NCBI GenBank assembly: GCA_037968575.1
Contig: JBBKVR010000100.1
Span: 1 to 23,123 of the forward strand
Length of the DNA stretch: 23,123 nucleotides
Reading direction: 5' to 3'
Source: UBA2137 sp037968575
Lineage (GTDB): Bacteria; Pseudomonadota; Alphaproteobacteria; Micavibrionales; Micavibrionaceae
Position numbers and translations under genes: made by a program. The notes under the pieces were generated by a model. The model worked only from the letters and a program-made list of their open reading frames with translations. It made no database searches and was not told the DNA's origin. Shown here piece by piece: positions 14,708 through 22,467 of the stretch. Numbering within the stretch: the stretch's first letter is position 1; each line of letters starts with the position of its first letter.

Positions 14708-15839
14708 TCTCTCCATTTATATCCATTGGCCGTATTGCCTTTCGAAGTGTCCGTATTGTGATTTTAATTCTCATGTCGCAGAGAGTATTGACCATTATAT
14801 GTGGTTGGACGCTTATAGGCGTGAACTTGGGTTTTATGCAGAAAAAACAGGTGATAGGAATATCACATCTATTTTTTTTGGTGGTGGGACACCCTCACTA
14901 ATGAAGCCGCATGTAATTGAAGGTGTTCTCGAATTTATTTCTGAGAAGTGGCAGGTGAATAATGATTGTGAAATCACTTTGGAAGCCAACCCAACGTCTG
15001 TTGAGGCGGATAAGTTTGAAGGTTTTAAGCAGGCAGGGATTAATCGTGTCTCTGTTGGTGTGCAGTCTCTGAACAAAAAAGATTTAAAATTCTTGGGGCG
15101 AGAGCACTCACCAAATGAGGCCTTGAAGGCCGTTGAAACAGCTTCAAAGATTTTTGATCGTTTCTCGTTCGATATGATTTATGCGCGCCCCAAACAAACA
15201 ATTGAAGAATGGCAAAAGGAATTAACATTTACCCTTAATCACATGGGCAATCATGCCTCTCTCTATCAATTAACGATTGAACCGAACACACCATTCTTTA
15301 CGCGTTACAAACGTGGAGATTTTCAAATTCCTAACGAGGAATTAGGGGCTGATCTATACCTCGCCACAGAAGACATTATGAACTCTGTAGGTTTCACATC
15401 CTATGAAGTTTCAAATTATGGACGGGAAGGCGATATGTCCATCCATAATCTGGCTTACTGGCGATATCAAGATTATCTGGGCATTGGTCCGGGGGCTCAT
15501 GGTCGTGTAACGCTGGACGGGCAGAAGCATGCGACACGTATGCACCGCGCACCACAAATTTGGATGGAGAAAGTTTTTGCTAATGGAAACGGATTACAGG
15601 ATAATTTTCCATTGACCATTGAAGAACAAAGTCACGAAAAAGTATTGATGGGACTGCGTCTTAAAGAAGGTGTGAGTGCGGAATTACTACCAGCATCAAG
15701 AATAGCTGTGCTTGTTCAGAATGGTGATTTGATTAAAACAGAAAACGGCAACATCTCTGCAACAACGACAGGTCGCTTGCGTTTAAACGCTGTACTTGAT
15801 TACCTTATCAATTCTACTGACCAGATTGCATTCCAGTAA
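14700..15839 (+). CDS. hemW: Radical SAM heme chaperone HemW
   Basis: HemW, formerly confused with coproporphyrinogen dehydrogenase HemN, binds and transfers heme. The radical-SAM motif is C13-x3-C17-x2-C20 (YCLSKCPYCDFNS). The residue after CPYC is D, as in HemW, and the further cysteine typical of HemN (CxxCxYCxC) is missing. FFGGGTPSL (SAM binding), ITLEANPTS, INRVSVGVQS and HNLAYWRYQDYLGIGPGAHG are all present. Length 379 is normal. It is the last gene of the rph-rdgB-hemW operon and its 3' end overlaps an opposite-strand gene by 26 bp. Confidence 0.94.
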   Translation: MDNLSIYIHWPYCLSKCPYCDFNSHVAESIDHYMWLDAYRRELGFYAEKTGDRNITSIFFGGGTPSLMKPHVIEGVLEFISEKWQVNNDCEITLEANPTSVEADKFEGFKQAGINRVSVGVQSLNKKDLKFLGREHSPNEALKAVETASKIFDRFSFDMIYARPKQTIEEWQKELTFTLNHMGNHASLYQLTIEPNTPFFTRYKRGDFQIPNEELGADLYLATEDIMNSVGFTSYEVSNYGREGDMSIHNLAYWRYQDYLGIGPGAHGRVTLDGQKHATRMHRAPQIWMEKVFANGNGLQDNFPLTIEEQSHEKVLMGLRLKEGVSAELLPASRIAVLVQNGDLIKTENGNISATTTGRLRLNAVLDYLINSTDQIAFQ

Positions 15840-17268
15840 GAGCTGATAAATCAGCGCCATTAATAGTGAATGAGCCTGTGTCATCCAGTTTTAAATCATA
15901 AGTGCGCGTATCGTTGTCACCTTGTTTTTGCCCTATCAACTGCAACATAGTGAGTGTTTGCATGATTTTGGTTTCCATCGGTGATAGAGAGCCAGATCGT
16001 GATTTGAATGAATTCATAATTGTATCAAGTCCAGTAATCTTTCCCTTAAAATCAGCTGTTGCTCCCATAGGAGAGCTTTGATTTGCAACGGCAGAACCTT
16101 GAAGGTGAGCGATATAGTCTTTTCCAGCAAAATAGATTTTATCAATTTTGAAACTTGAGCCAGCCTCTGCCAAAGTCTGAGGCATGGTCATCATCGCCAT
16201 CATTGGATTGGCTTGTGTGTCTTCTAGAAGATTAGCATTGGTCTCAATAATTTTTTGAGCAGGCAAATTGAGAAAATTAAAATCAATCGCGACTTCGTGA
16301 GGTACAAGATTGCCGTCTACTGCCTCTACTGCAGAAAGAGGAACATCAAATGGTTGTGTTTTATAGCCAAGACTTAAGCCAAATTGGACTTTATCCTGTC
16401 TTAAATCATCCATACGAAGTCCAAAACGTGCAGTATCAATTTTAACAGCCTCTGGCTTAACACCATTCTCTTGTCTGGGCGGATAAATCGTAATGTCATT
16501 GGCATTAAAGTTCGCGCTCATCCCGTCAAATATTGAAAAGAAAGAATTTGCGGCAATGTCTTTTTGATCATTGGTTTCAACCATCTTTTCAACGTTGTTT
16601 TGGAAAGATGAAAGTTTGTCAAAATCCATACCTTTCACATTTGAGATTATATTGAGCTCACGAACGGTCGCAACGGGAATGCCTTTTTCTTGAAATGTAA
16701 TTTTCTCTGCTTTTAATTGGCTTGGACCAGTCAAACGAGTGCCATTTACTGTGCCATCTTGTGTAATGGACATATTGGCAATAAACATTGTGCCATCATT
16801 TTCGGCAAATTTTAGTGCGGTATCACCGTATTTGGCATTTATCTTCGCAAAGTTATGAATACGTGTATCCCAAACACCTTTGAAGAACTGGTTATTAATA
16901 TCCATTGAGAAAATTTCCTTACCATCTTTGCCAACAGCGCGGATAGGTTTCTTCAAAGCCAGAGTCATATTCCATGTATTTTCATCATTGCTAGGTGTGG
17001 CATTCATACCCATGCCACCAAGAAGTAATTTCTCACCCTCAAGTCCAGTTGAATACATTGGTGGGATATCAACTGCGTAGTAGCTACCTTTTTCCTCAAT
17101 AATGATATCTTTATCATCAACAATTGTTAGTCCTGAGATATCAAGATAACTCTCAATTTCTTGTAAGAGAGCAGACTTTGTTTCATCGGTCAGTTGAGCC
17201 TGTGTAGGGACAGAAAACGCAAATGAAATCAAGATGGTTAAGAAAGAAAGAAGGGAAAGCTTTTTCAT
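15814..17268 (-). CDS. Unrecognised exported protein (484 aa)
   Basis: The protein begins with a clear Sec signal peptide (MKKLSLLSFLTILISFAFS, cleavage likely after TQA at 24). The remaining 460 residues look rich in beta-strand and polar, with no further membrane segment, and resemble large periplasmic or outer-membrane-associated proteins of Alphaproteobacteria annotated only as DUFs. Repeated phrases of the type MTLALKKPI, ADFKGKITGLD and LKLDDTGSFTINGADLS suggest stacked beta elements like those of lipid- or porin-assembly factors, but I cannot name a family. It is divergent from the Suv3-C gene and convergent with hemW (26-bp overlap). No terminator is visible. Confidence 0.85.
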   Translation of the reverse strand: MKKLSLLSFLTILISFAFSVPTQAQLTDETKSALLQEIESYLDISGLTIVDDKDIIIEEKGSYYAVDIPPMYSTGLEGEKLLLGGMGMNATPSNDENTWNMTLALKKPIRAVGKDGKEIFSMDINNQFFKGVWDTRIHNFAKINAKYGDTALKFAENDGTMFIANMSITQDGTVNGTRLTGPSQLKAEKITFQEKGIPVATVRELNIISNVKGMDFDKLSSFQNNVEKMVETNDQKDIAANSFFSIFDGMSANFNANDITIYPPRQENGVKPEAVKIDTARFGLRMDDLRQDKVQFGLSLGYKTQPFDVPLSAVEAVDGNLVPHEVAIDFNFLNLPAQKIIETNANLLEDTQANPMMAMMTMPQTLAEAGSSFKIDKIYFAGKDYIAHLQGSAVANQSSPMGATADFKGKITGLDTIMNSFKSRSGSLSPMETKIMQTLTMLQLIGQKQGDNDTRTYDLKLDDTGSFTINGADLSALTGMQSGQ

Positions 17269-17440
17269 GTGTTGGGAACCTTTAATCGTCTGGACTTTTA
17301 GTATCTGAACATAAACTAGGGCAAGTTTGAGCCAATACCAAATAAAAAGGTGATTTTTCTAAAGAAAAAACTGGCTTGAAAGGTGAAAAACGGCATTATA
17401 GAACACACTTTTGAGCTTAAATAAGGTAACAGGACAAAAT

Positions 17441-18511
17441 ATGAGTATCCTCAAGGCGGAAGCCTCACAGTTCCAAATCAATGATGAGGGCGTAATTGCC
17501 TATCAAAAAACACTGAACAACCCAGTTCCAGGTGAACCAGTTGCCAAGATAAGCAAGGGTAAAACCCTAATGTGTCCTGATGTGAAGTTACTTGATGGGT
17601 GTTCTGAAGAAGGTGCTCAGGAGCAAGATATTCAAAAGAGGTTAGAAGAATGGTTTGAGGGATATTTGAAAGATGCTCTTGAGCCGTTAAAAAAACTTGA
17701 GACTGATGAAAAAATTCCTGCCCCAGCCAAGGCGATTAGTGACGAGTTAATTTCAACACTGGGTGTTATTCACAGAAGCGAATTAGAAAAGCACATTACT
17801 GAGTTGGATGAAGAGGGTCGCAAAGCCTTGCGTGCATTGCGTATTAAACTTGGTCCTATCTTGGTGTTTTTACCAGAACTCAATAAACCTAAGGCTGTGC
17901 GCGCACGTGCATTGCTTTGGGCATTGTGGAATGACAAAGCGCTTCCTGTGGCGGTTCCTCCTGACGGCTCCGTGTCTATTGCGATTGATCCTGAAACAGT
18001 TGATAGATTGTTTTACCGTGCAGTGAGCTATCCTGTGTTTGGTCCAAAAGCCATACGTATTGATATGCTTGATCGCGTTTTGAATGAGATTTATGAAACA
18101 GCACAAAATGGTCAATTCCGAGCTCAACATAAAATGGCAGAATGGTTAGGTTGCTCTATTGAAGACCTCTATGCCATTTTACAAGCCATGGGCAATAACC
18201 GTATTGAGGGTAAAAAACCTGAGGTTGAAGAGGAGACAAAATCCGAAGAAACCTTAGAAGAAAAAACAGAATCTAAGGCTACAGATGAAAAACCTGAGTT
18301 GGATATGTTCTGGCTGAAAAAAGGACAGGCGCACAAGAAAAAAGATTTCAAGCCGAAACCCCAAAAACAGGAAAAGAAAAAACCAGCCCAAGGAAAGAAT
18401 AAAGGGAAAAAGAAACCCAGCGGACCGCAGATGATTTCAACAGGACCTGCACCTAAACCCGAGGACTCACCTTTTGCTATTTTAGAACAGTTGAAAAAAC
18501 AGAGCAAATAA
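17441..18511 (+). CDS. Stand-alone Suv3/MgpS-type helicase C-terminal domain protein
   Basis: From the ATG at 17441 (AGGA seven bases upstream) the product has 356 residues. It matches, in order, the C-terminal half of alphaproteobacterial Suv3-like (MgpS) helicases: a segment like IAYQKTLNNPVPGEPVAKIS, then LLDGC and RLEEWFEGYLKDALEPLKKL; the conserved block GRKALRALRIKLGPILVFLP with ELNKPKAVRARALLWALWN; and FYRAVSYPVFGPKAIRIDML. The helicase motor (Walker A, DExH, motif VI) is wholly absent, and the upstream 170 bp cannot encode it. The tail is very Lys-rich (KKGQAHKKKDFKPKPQKQEK and on), fit for RNA binding. Family assignment is by recall of conserved blocks. It ends in TAATG, coupling it to the next gene. 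Confidence 0.75.
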   Translation: MSILKAEASQFQINDEGVIAYQKTLNNPVPGEPVAKISKGKTLMCPDVKLLDGCSEEGAQEQDIQKRLEEWFEGYLKDALEPLKKLETDEKIPAPAKAISDELISTLGVIHRSELEKHITELDEEGRKALRALRIKLGPILVFLPELNKPKAVRARALLWALWNDKALPVAVPPDGSVSIAIDPETVDRLFYRAVSYPVFGPKAIRIDMLDRVLNEIYETAQNGQFRAQHKMAEWLGCSIEDLYAILQAMGNNRIEGKKPEVEEETKSEETLEEKTESKATDEKPELDMFWLKKGQAHKKKDFKPKPQKQEKKKPAQGKNKGKKKPSGPQMISTGPAPKPEDSPFAILEQLKKQSK

Positions 18512-19068
18512 TGTCAGGCAAAGTAAAAAAAGACAAAGATAACTTGGAAACGGATGATGAGCATTATTCAACAACATTTCCTGATAGCCGTCTAACTTTT
18601 GCCGATATTCTTCTTAATCGTTATCTCCCTATTTTAAGCATTACCTATATTGCGTGCGTAATTGGCCTTGCTTTGAAACGTGGCAGTGGAATTTATTTCT
18701 TCAATTATTTGTTGGGTGATGAAACATCGTACTTTTTAGCGTTTCTAGTTGCAGCATGGGTGTCTATCCCCGCTATCATCTGGATATCTATGCGAGGGGT
18801 GGGGGCACTCACCAGCTATGCCAATAACTGGTACAAGTCGACAACCATCATTATGGTTTTAGTCTTGTTTGCGAGCTTCTTACTGTTTCCGCCAAATGGT
18901 CAAGGCAGTGAGATGTGGTATACAGCACGCTTGTTTGTTGCAGCTGCAATTCCAATCCATATTATCCAGTATTGGTTTTTTACTAAAGGCGGGCTGCCAA
19001 CAAACTACTCGGCGGTTCTAGGCGTGATTGCCCTGACGCTATTTCTCTATGGGGTGGTTGTTCTGTAA
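18511..19068 (+). CDS. Unrecognised integral membrane protein, five predicted helices
   Basis: The 185-residue protein starts on the stop codon of the Suv3-C gene (TAATG), so the two are coupled. A polar N terminus (MSGKVKKDKDNLETDD) leads to five hydrophobic segments: about 39-55 (YLPILSITYIACVIGLAL), 73-95 (YFLAFLVAAWVSIPAIIWIS), 112-128 (TIIMVLVLFASFLLFPP), 138-158 (ARLFVAAAIPIHIIQYWFF) and 166-185 (SAVLGVIALTLFLYGVVVL). No family comes to mind. Its last 86 bp are also coding on the minus strand for the C-terminal tail of a BPL_N-type protein. Confidence 0.82.
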   Translation: MSGKVKKDKDNLETDDEHYSTTFPDSRLTFADILLNRYLPILSITYIACVIGLALKRGSGIYFFNYLLGDETSYFLAFLVAAWVSIPAIIWISMRGVGALTSYANNWYKSTTIIMVLVLFASFLLFPPNGQGSEMWYTARLFVAAAIPIHIIQYWFFTKGGLPTNYSAVLGVIALTLFLYGVVVL

Positions 19069-19864
19069 CAGTGTACCAATGTTCTTTAAGAGCATTTTCA
19101 ATCAGCCCCATAAGTTTTCTGCGACCAGTTTCATGTTTTGATAGCTCTTCTGCCAGTGCAATTAGTGCCTTTGGAGATTGACCGTTCAGCCTCATTTTTT
19201 CAACGAGAACAGGTTCTGCTCCATATTGAGGTACTACTCCTGATGCTATAACCAGTCCATTTCCAAATTGCTTTAAAATTATTGCAGGAGGCTGACCTTC
19301 AACATCTTTATATCTGGCAATTATTTTATAATCCTCACCTTCTGCTGGGTAAAGTATAGGGCCATTGCCATAGCATATATCTGTCTCAAAGGAAGCGCTG
19401 CCATCTACAAGTAAAGTAATTGTGGTGCATCCACTAAAGTCATTATCAGCTTCGTCTGGAACATAATGAGTAGCTATTGGTCCTGATGCGACGCCAGCTA
19501 TAAATCTATTGGTATTATTCTGTAACTTAGGCTGAAGTATTGTCGGCGGTTCATATTTTATTGTTGAAAGTGCGTGATAAGCTCCTGCACAGAGACCAAG
19601 ATATGCTCCGCCATTATTTATAAAATCAGTTATTTTGGAAAAGCCTTTGGTGCCAATATGAGCGGGGTATAGACATTCTTCCCCGATAATTCCAGGAAGC
19701 ACAAAAAGAAAAGTATTATTGTTTATAACATCCATTTCAGCAAGCTGATGTCGGTTTAAAGGCTGAATGGTCATATCCTTGAACATCCTGCTAAGTTCAC
19801 CCTCTAAGTATGAGGTTGAGGTAAAGCTTTCTCTGTCACTATAAATAAGAATTTTGCTACGCAT
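18983..19864 (-). CDS. BPL_N-type (class I amidotransferase-fold) protein, degenerate active site
   Basis: The 293-residue protein belongs with the BPL_N family, the glutamine-amidotransferase-like domain found at the N terminus of yeast biotin-protein ligase. The nucleophile elbow is kept: GAYLGLCAGAYHA with C92. Other active-site parts are changed compared with its neighbour: LPGIIGEE replaces MPGGAD (oxyanion loop) and SGVVPQY replaces SPHIEF, so both the His and the Glu of the class I triad are lost (V211, Q213). Amidotransferase or hydrolase activity is therefore doubtful. The last 28 or so residues (from about HREIASGQSRL) lie in the 86-bp overlap with the opposite membrane-protein gene and have no counterpart in the neighbour. 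It starts 9 bp after the stop of its paralogue, in one operon. Confidence 0.82.
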   Translation of the reverse strand: MRSKILIYSDRESFTSTSYLEGELSRMFKDMTIQPLNRHQLAEMDVINNNTFLFVLPGIIGEECLYPAHIGTKGFSKITDFINNGGAYLGLCAGAYHALSTIKYEPPTILQPKLQNNTNRFIAGVASGPIATHYVPDEADNDFSGCTTITLLVDGSASFETDICYGNGPILYPAEGEDYKIIARYKDVEGQPPAIILKQFGNGLVIASGVVPQYGAEPVLVEKMRLNGQSPKALIALAEELSKHETGRRKLMGLIENALKEHWYTVTEQPPHREIASGQSRLEPPSSLLAARL

Positions 19865-19873
19865 TTTAAGATT

Positions 19874-20620
19874 TTAAATGTTTATTGTTTTTAAAAGAGT
19901 TGCGAGGAGGCCGTTAGAAGACTGGTTATCGTTGTCTTGGTATTTTTCTGCAACTGATTTTTGCCATTTGTAAGAGGAATTGAGTCTACCATAAGCAACT
20001 GAGTTATAAGTTTCAGAATTAAATTCAATGTGAGGGCTACTTAACAAAACGTTTCCTTTGCCTACAGCTGAGAGGGTGATTGCTGGTGGTTTTTTAGGTA
20101 AATTAGAATAGCGAGCTAAAACTTCGACATTTTCATTTTCAGAAAAAATAGGACCTGCACGGTATAGGGTGGTGAAGCTTTCACCGTCCATTTCTATTGT
20201 TGTGATGTTGTCCCAACTTTTCTCAATATCACCATCTTCAATAAACTCATAAATTGGGCCTACAGCTTTACAATCAACAAAGTTTAGTTCTCGTTTGCCT
20301 ATGATTTCTTGGTTTGTATCTTTGCCCCATTCGATTTCGCGACAAGCATAATAGGCGCCTGCGCAAATTCCCAAATAGTTACCACCGTCTTCGACGTATT
20401 TGCGAATGACTTTATTACCTTCACCGTTTAATTTTTCACAATAATAAAGGTCTGCGCCGCCTGGCATAACAAATAAACTAACAGAGCTATCAAGGACATC
20501 GCCCAAAATGTCAGTAGCATCACAGAAAGTCACAATATGTTCAGGGAAGAGGGTGCTAAGGCTTTTAAAGAGAACGCCGTTATTATGCACATAGTCCTGA
20601 TAGATCAGAATTTTGTTCAT
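19874..20620 (-). CDS. BPL_N-type (class I amidotransferase-fold) protein, intact triad
   Basis: The 248-residue protein is a paralogue of the next gene downstream. It has the complete set expected of the class I glutamine-amidotransferase fold: FVMPGGADLYY (oxyanion loop, 50-60), nucleophile C86 in GGNYLGICAGAYYACREIEW, and H197-x-E199 in LLSSPHIEF. Beta-strand phrases VEVLARYSNLPKKPPAITLS are shared with the paralogue (KIIARYKDVEGQPPAIILKQ). Function in bacteria is not established; the yeast BPL N-terminal domain does not itself ligate biotin. There is no ligase domain here. The upstream region has the terminator of the acidic-protein gene, then about 35 bp before the ATG, so a promoter must lie there or readthrough is used. 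Confidence 0.85.
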   Translation of the reverse strand: MNKILIYQDYVHNNGVLFKSLSTLFPEHIVTFCDATDILGDVLDSSVSLFVMPGGADLYYCEKLNGEGNKVIRKYVEDGGNYLGICAGAYYACREIEWGKDTNQEIIGKRELNFVDCKAVGPIYEFIEDGDIEKSWDNITTIEMDGESFTTLYRAGPIFSENENVEVLARYSNLPKKPPAITLSAVGKGNVLLSSPHIEFNSETYNSVAYGRLNSSYKWQKSVAEKYQDNDNQSSNGLLATLLKTINI

Positions 20621-20655
20621 GCGGTTTTATAATGGTTTGGAAAGCTTTAGCCAAG

Positions 20656-20684
20656 AAAAAACACCGCCTCATAAAGAAGCGGTG
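20656..20684 (-). terminator. Intrinsic terminator of the acidic exported protein gene
   Basis: On the minus strand CACCGCTTC-TTTAT-GAGGCGGTG forms a 9-bp stem (one G-T wobble) with a 5-nt loop, followed by six T. It starts 28 bp after the stop at 20713 and separates that gene from the BPL_N operon. Confidence 0.9.
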
Positions 20685-20712
20685 CTTTGAAAATTTATTT
20701 TAACGCTCTTGC

Positions 20713-21087
20713 TTATTCAGCAGTAGTGTCAGCATCTACTTCAACATCAACGCTTGCGTCAGTTGTTGTTTCTGTACCAGCATCCCAGTCAGCGTCTGCA
20801 TCCGCAGATGTTTCTGATTTAACTTCAACAGAAGTTGAGCTATCCATATCATCATTCATTTCAGCGTCTGCACTTGTGTCTGTTTCAGTTTCAACAGTTG
20901 TAGATGTATCCATCATAGCGTCTGCATCACTCATAACGCCTGTTGTCGTATCAACAGCAGAGTCCATTGTTGAATCAACGTCAACAGTAACGCCTGAGTC
21001 AGCTGAAAGTTGTGCTGATGCTGTTACTGGTGTGAAAGCGATAACAGCTGCTGTTGCTGCCAATGTAAAAAGTGTTTTGTTTAACAT
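20713..21087 (-). CDS. Small exported, highly acidic Asp/Ser/Thr/Val-rich protein
   Basis: From the ATG at 21087 (AAGGGG at Shine-Dalgarno distance) the product has 124 residues. The frame is open to 21171 but the shorter start gives a clean signal peptide, MLNKTLFTLAATAAVIAFTP, with cleavage after ASA at about 25. The mature part, about 98 residues, is low-complexity: by my count 21 Asp and 8 Glu against one Lys, no Arg or His, and one Trp, in a loose SADADAD/TDTSADAE pattern. It is surely disordered in isolation. Such a chain could bind calcium or other cations in the periplasm or outside the cell. I know of no family. It has its own Shine-Dalgarno sequence and terminator, so it is a monocistronic gene. 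Confidence 0.82.
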   Translation of the reverse strand: MLNKTLFTLAATAAVIAFTPVTASAQLSADSGVTVDVDSTMDSAVDTTTGVMSDADAMMDTSTTVETETDTSADAEMNDDMDSSTSVEVKSETSADADADWDAGTETTTDASVDVEVDADTTAE

Positions 21088-21173
21088 GTTCTTTTTCCCC
21101 TTAATGGTAATAGAAAGTTTATATTTCAATACATCTATATAAATGTACGTAAAAGTCCAGTAGGAAATCATCT

Positions 21174-22445
21174 TTATTCGTGGAATTCGGCAGTATCTGG
21201 AATACGCGAGAAAGCGATTTTAGTTCCCACATGTCCTGATTTTGTTTCTGGTGAAATTCCTAAATTAATTGTTTCAGCGCCATATCTTTTGTTTAATTCA
21301 TCCATTAAAGCAGTTAGGCGTGTATTTTGTGTTTTCTTTTTCTTATTCTCATCAAGGCAATCTTCGAACAGGTCAGGGGTTCTGTTTCCCACACTTTCCA
21401 ATCCATGCAAGGTTGTTGAAACTTTTAAAAGTGTTTGTGGGCGGAGTTCTGTAATCATAAGGCTCCAAAGCTGATCCAGTTTTTCTAAAAAGGTGAAATT
21501 ATCCTGAGAAGATGGGAAAGAGAGTTGCTTTGCCCATTTTTGTCCATCTGTTGTTCTGACACCTAAGACAAAGTGACGAGCATGGAATTCTTGTCGTCGC
21601 AATCTGGCTGCGGCCTTCGTCGTTAATCGCCGTGCAATTAGTCGCGCAATATGTGGTGGGCGATGCGCTGGGTCAAGAACACGTGAATGGCCAAGCATTG
21701 AACTGTTTGTTTTTGTCTCGGGAACTTCAAAACCGTGAAGGTTATACCAAAAACGTTCCCCGCTTACGGAACCCCAGACTTTACGTGCATGTTTGGGGCT
21801 AATATTCCAAAGTGCTTCTATGGATGTAATGCCGCCTTTTCGTAAGCGCTCTTCCATATTGACGTTAATTCCAGGTAAGTCTCGTAAAGACAAATCAAAA
21901 AGCTTGCCCGGCATGTTGTCTTTTTTCAGAACAACAAGGCCGTCTGGTTTTTGCATGTCAGTGGCGACCTTTGCTAGAAAACCATTAGGCGCAAGACCAA
22001 TGGAGCATTTGATAGCAACACCAACATTATTGGCTAATCCTTGCTTAATTTTATGAGAAACTTCTATGGCCTTTTCGGGTGTTTGTTTGTTTGGCGGGAG
22101 CTTGCTGGACAACTCATCAACAGACCACACTTTATTGATGGGGGTATATTTAATAACTTCTTCCAAAATACGGTGGTGATACTCAACATACTTATTATGA
22201 CGTGCCAGAACGCACACTAAATCAGGACACATCTTTTTGGCTTCATGGATCTTGGTGCCAGTCTTAATGCCAAAGGCTTTTGCCTCATAAGACGCAGCAA
22301 TAGCACATGTGGCATCTGTCATAGATGGTACAACCGCAATGGGTCTTCCGCGTAACTCTGGATGCTCTTGTTGTTCAACACTAGCGAAGTAACTGTTGAG
22401 GTCAAGAAAAAGCCAGCGTATCTGATTGGTTGGAGCCTCAAACAT
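21174..22445 (-). CDS. Y-family (DinB/UmuC-type) DNA polymerase
   Basis: Y-family polymerases copy past DNA damage. The 423-residue protein has the catalytic carboxylates in FLDLNSYFASVEQQ (D15) and VWSVDELSSKL (D and E near 108-109), so it should be active, unlike ImuB. The steric-gate position is F20, and N17 follows the UmuC-like DxN form rather than DinB's DxD. ASYEAKAFGIKTGTKIHEAK, KCSIGLAPNGFLAKVATDMQ and a helix-hairpin-helix near LRDLPGINVNMEERLRKGGI complete the palm-fingers-thumb region. A little-finger domain with an Arg-rich stretch (ARLIARRLTTKAAARLRR) and an unusual charged C terminus follow. No umuD is next to it. A LexA-type box overlaps its promoter. Confidence 0.92.
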   Translation of the reverse strand: MFEAPTNQIRWLFLDLNSYFASVEQQEHPELRGRPIAVVPSMTDATCAIAASYEAKAFGIKTGTKIHEAKKMCPDLVCVLARHNKYVEYHHRILEEVIKYTPINKVWSVDELSSKLPPNKQTPEKAIEVSHKIKQGLANNVGVAIKCSIGLAPNGFLAKVATDMQKPDGLVVLKKDNMPGKLFDLSLRDLPGINVNMEERLRKGGITSIEALWNISPKHARKVWGSVSGERFWYNLHGFEVPETKTNSSMLGHSRVLDPAHRPPHIARLIARRLTTKAAARLRRQEFHARHFVLGVRTTDGQKWAKQLSFPSSQDNFTFLEKLDQLWSLMITELRPQTLLKVSTTLHGLESVGNRTPDLFEDCLDENKKKKTQNTRLTALMDELNKRYGAETINLGISPETKSGHVGTKIAFSRIPDTAEFHE

Positions 22446-22448
22446 ATT

Positions 22449-22463
22449 GTTCCCTTTTTGTTC
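22449..22463. promoter_or_regulatory. LexA (SOS) box, alphaproteobacterial type
   Basis: GTTC (22449-22452), seven bases, GTTC (22460-22463): an exact match to the GTTC-N7-GTTC direct repeat used by LexA in Alphaproteobacteria. It sits over the predicted transcription start and ribosome-binding site of the Y-family polymerase gene, 3 bases before its ATG, where bound repressor would block transcription. Confidence 0.65.
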
Positions 22464-22467
22464 TTTT

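Noticed and set aside
20687..21142. 151-codon plus-strand ORF rich in Ser/Val/Ala, antisense to the acidic protein
   Set aside because: It mirrors the repetitive codons of the minus-strand gene, which has a signal peptide, Shine-Dalgarno sequence and terminator; this frame has none of these.
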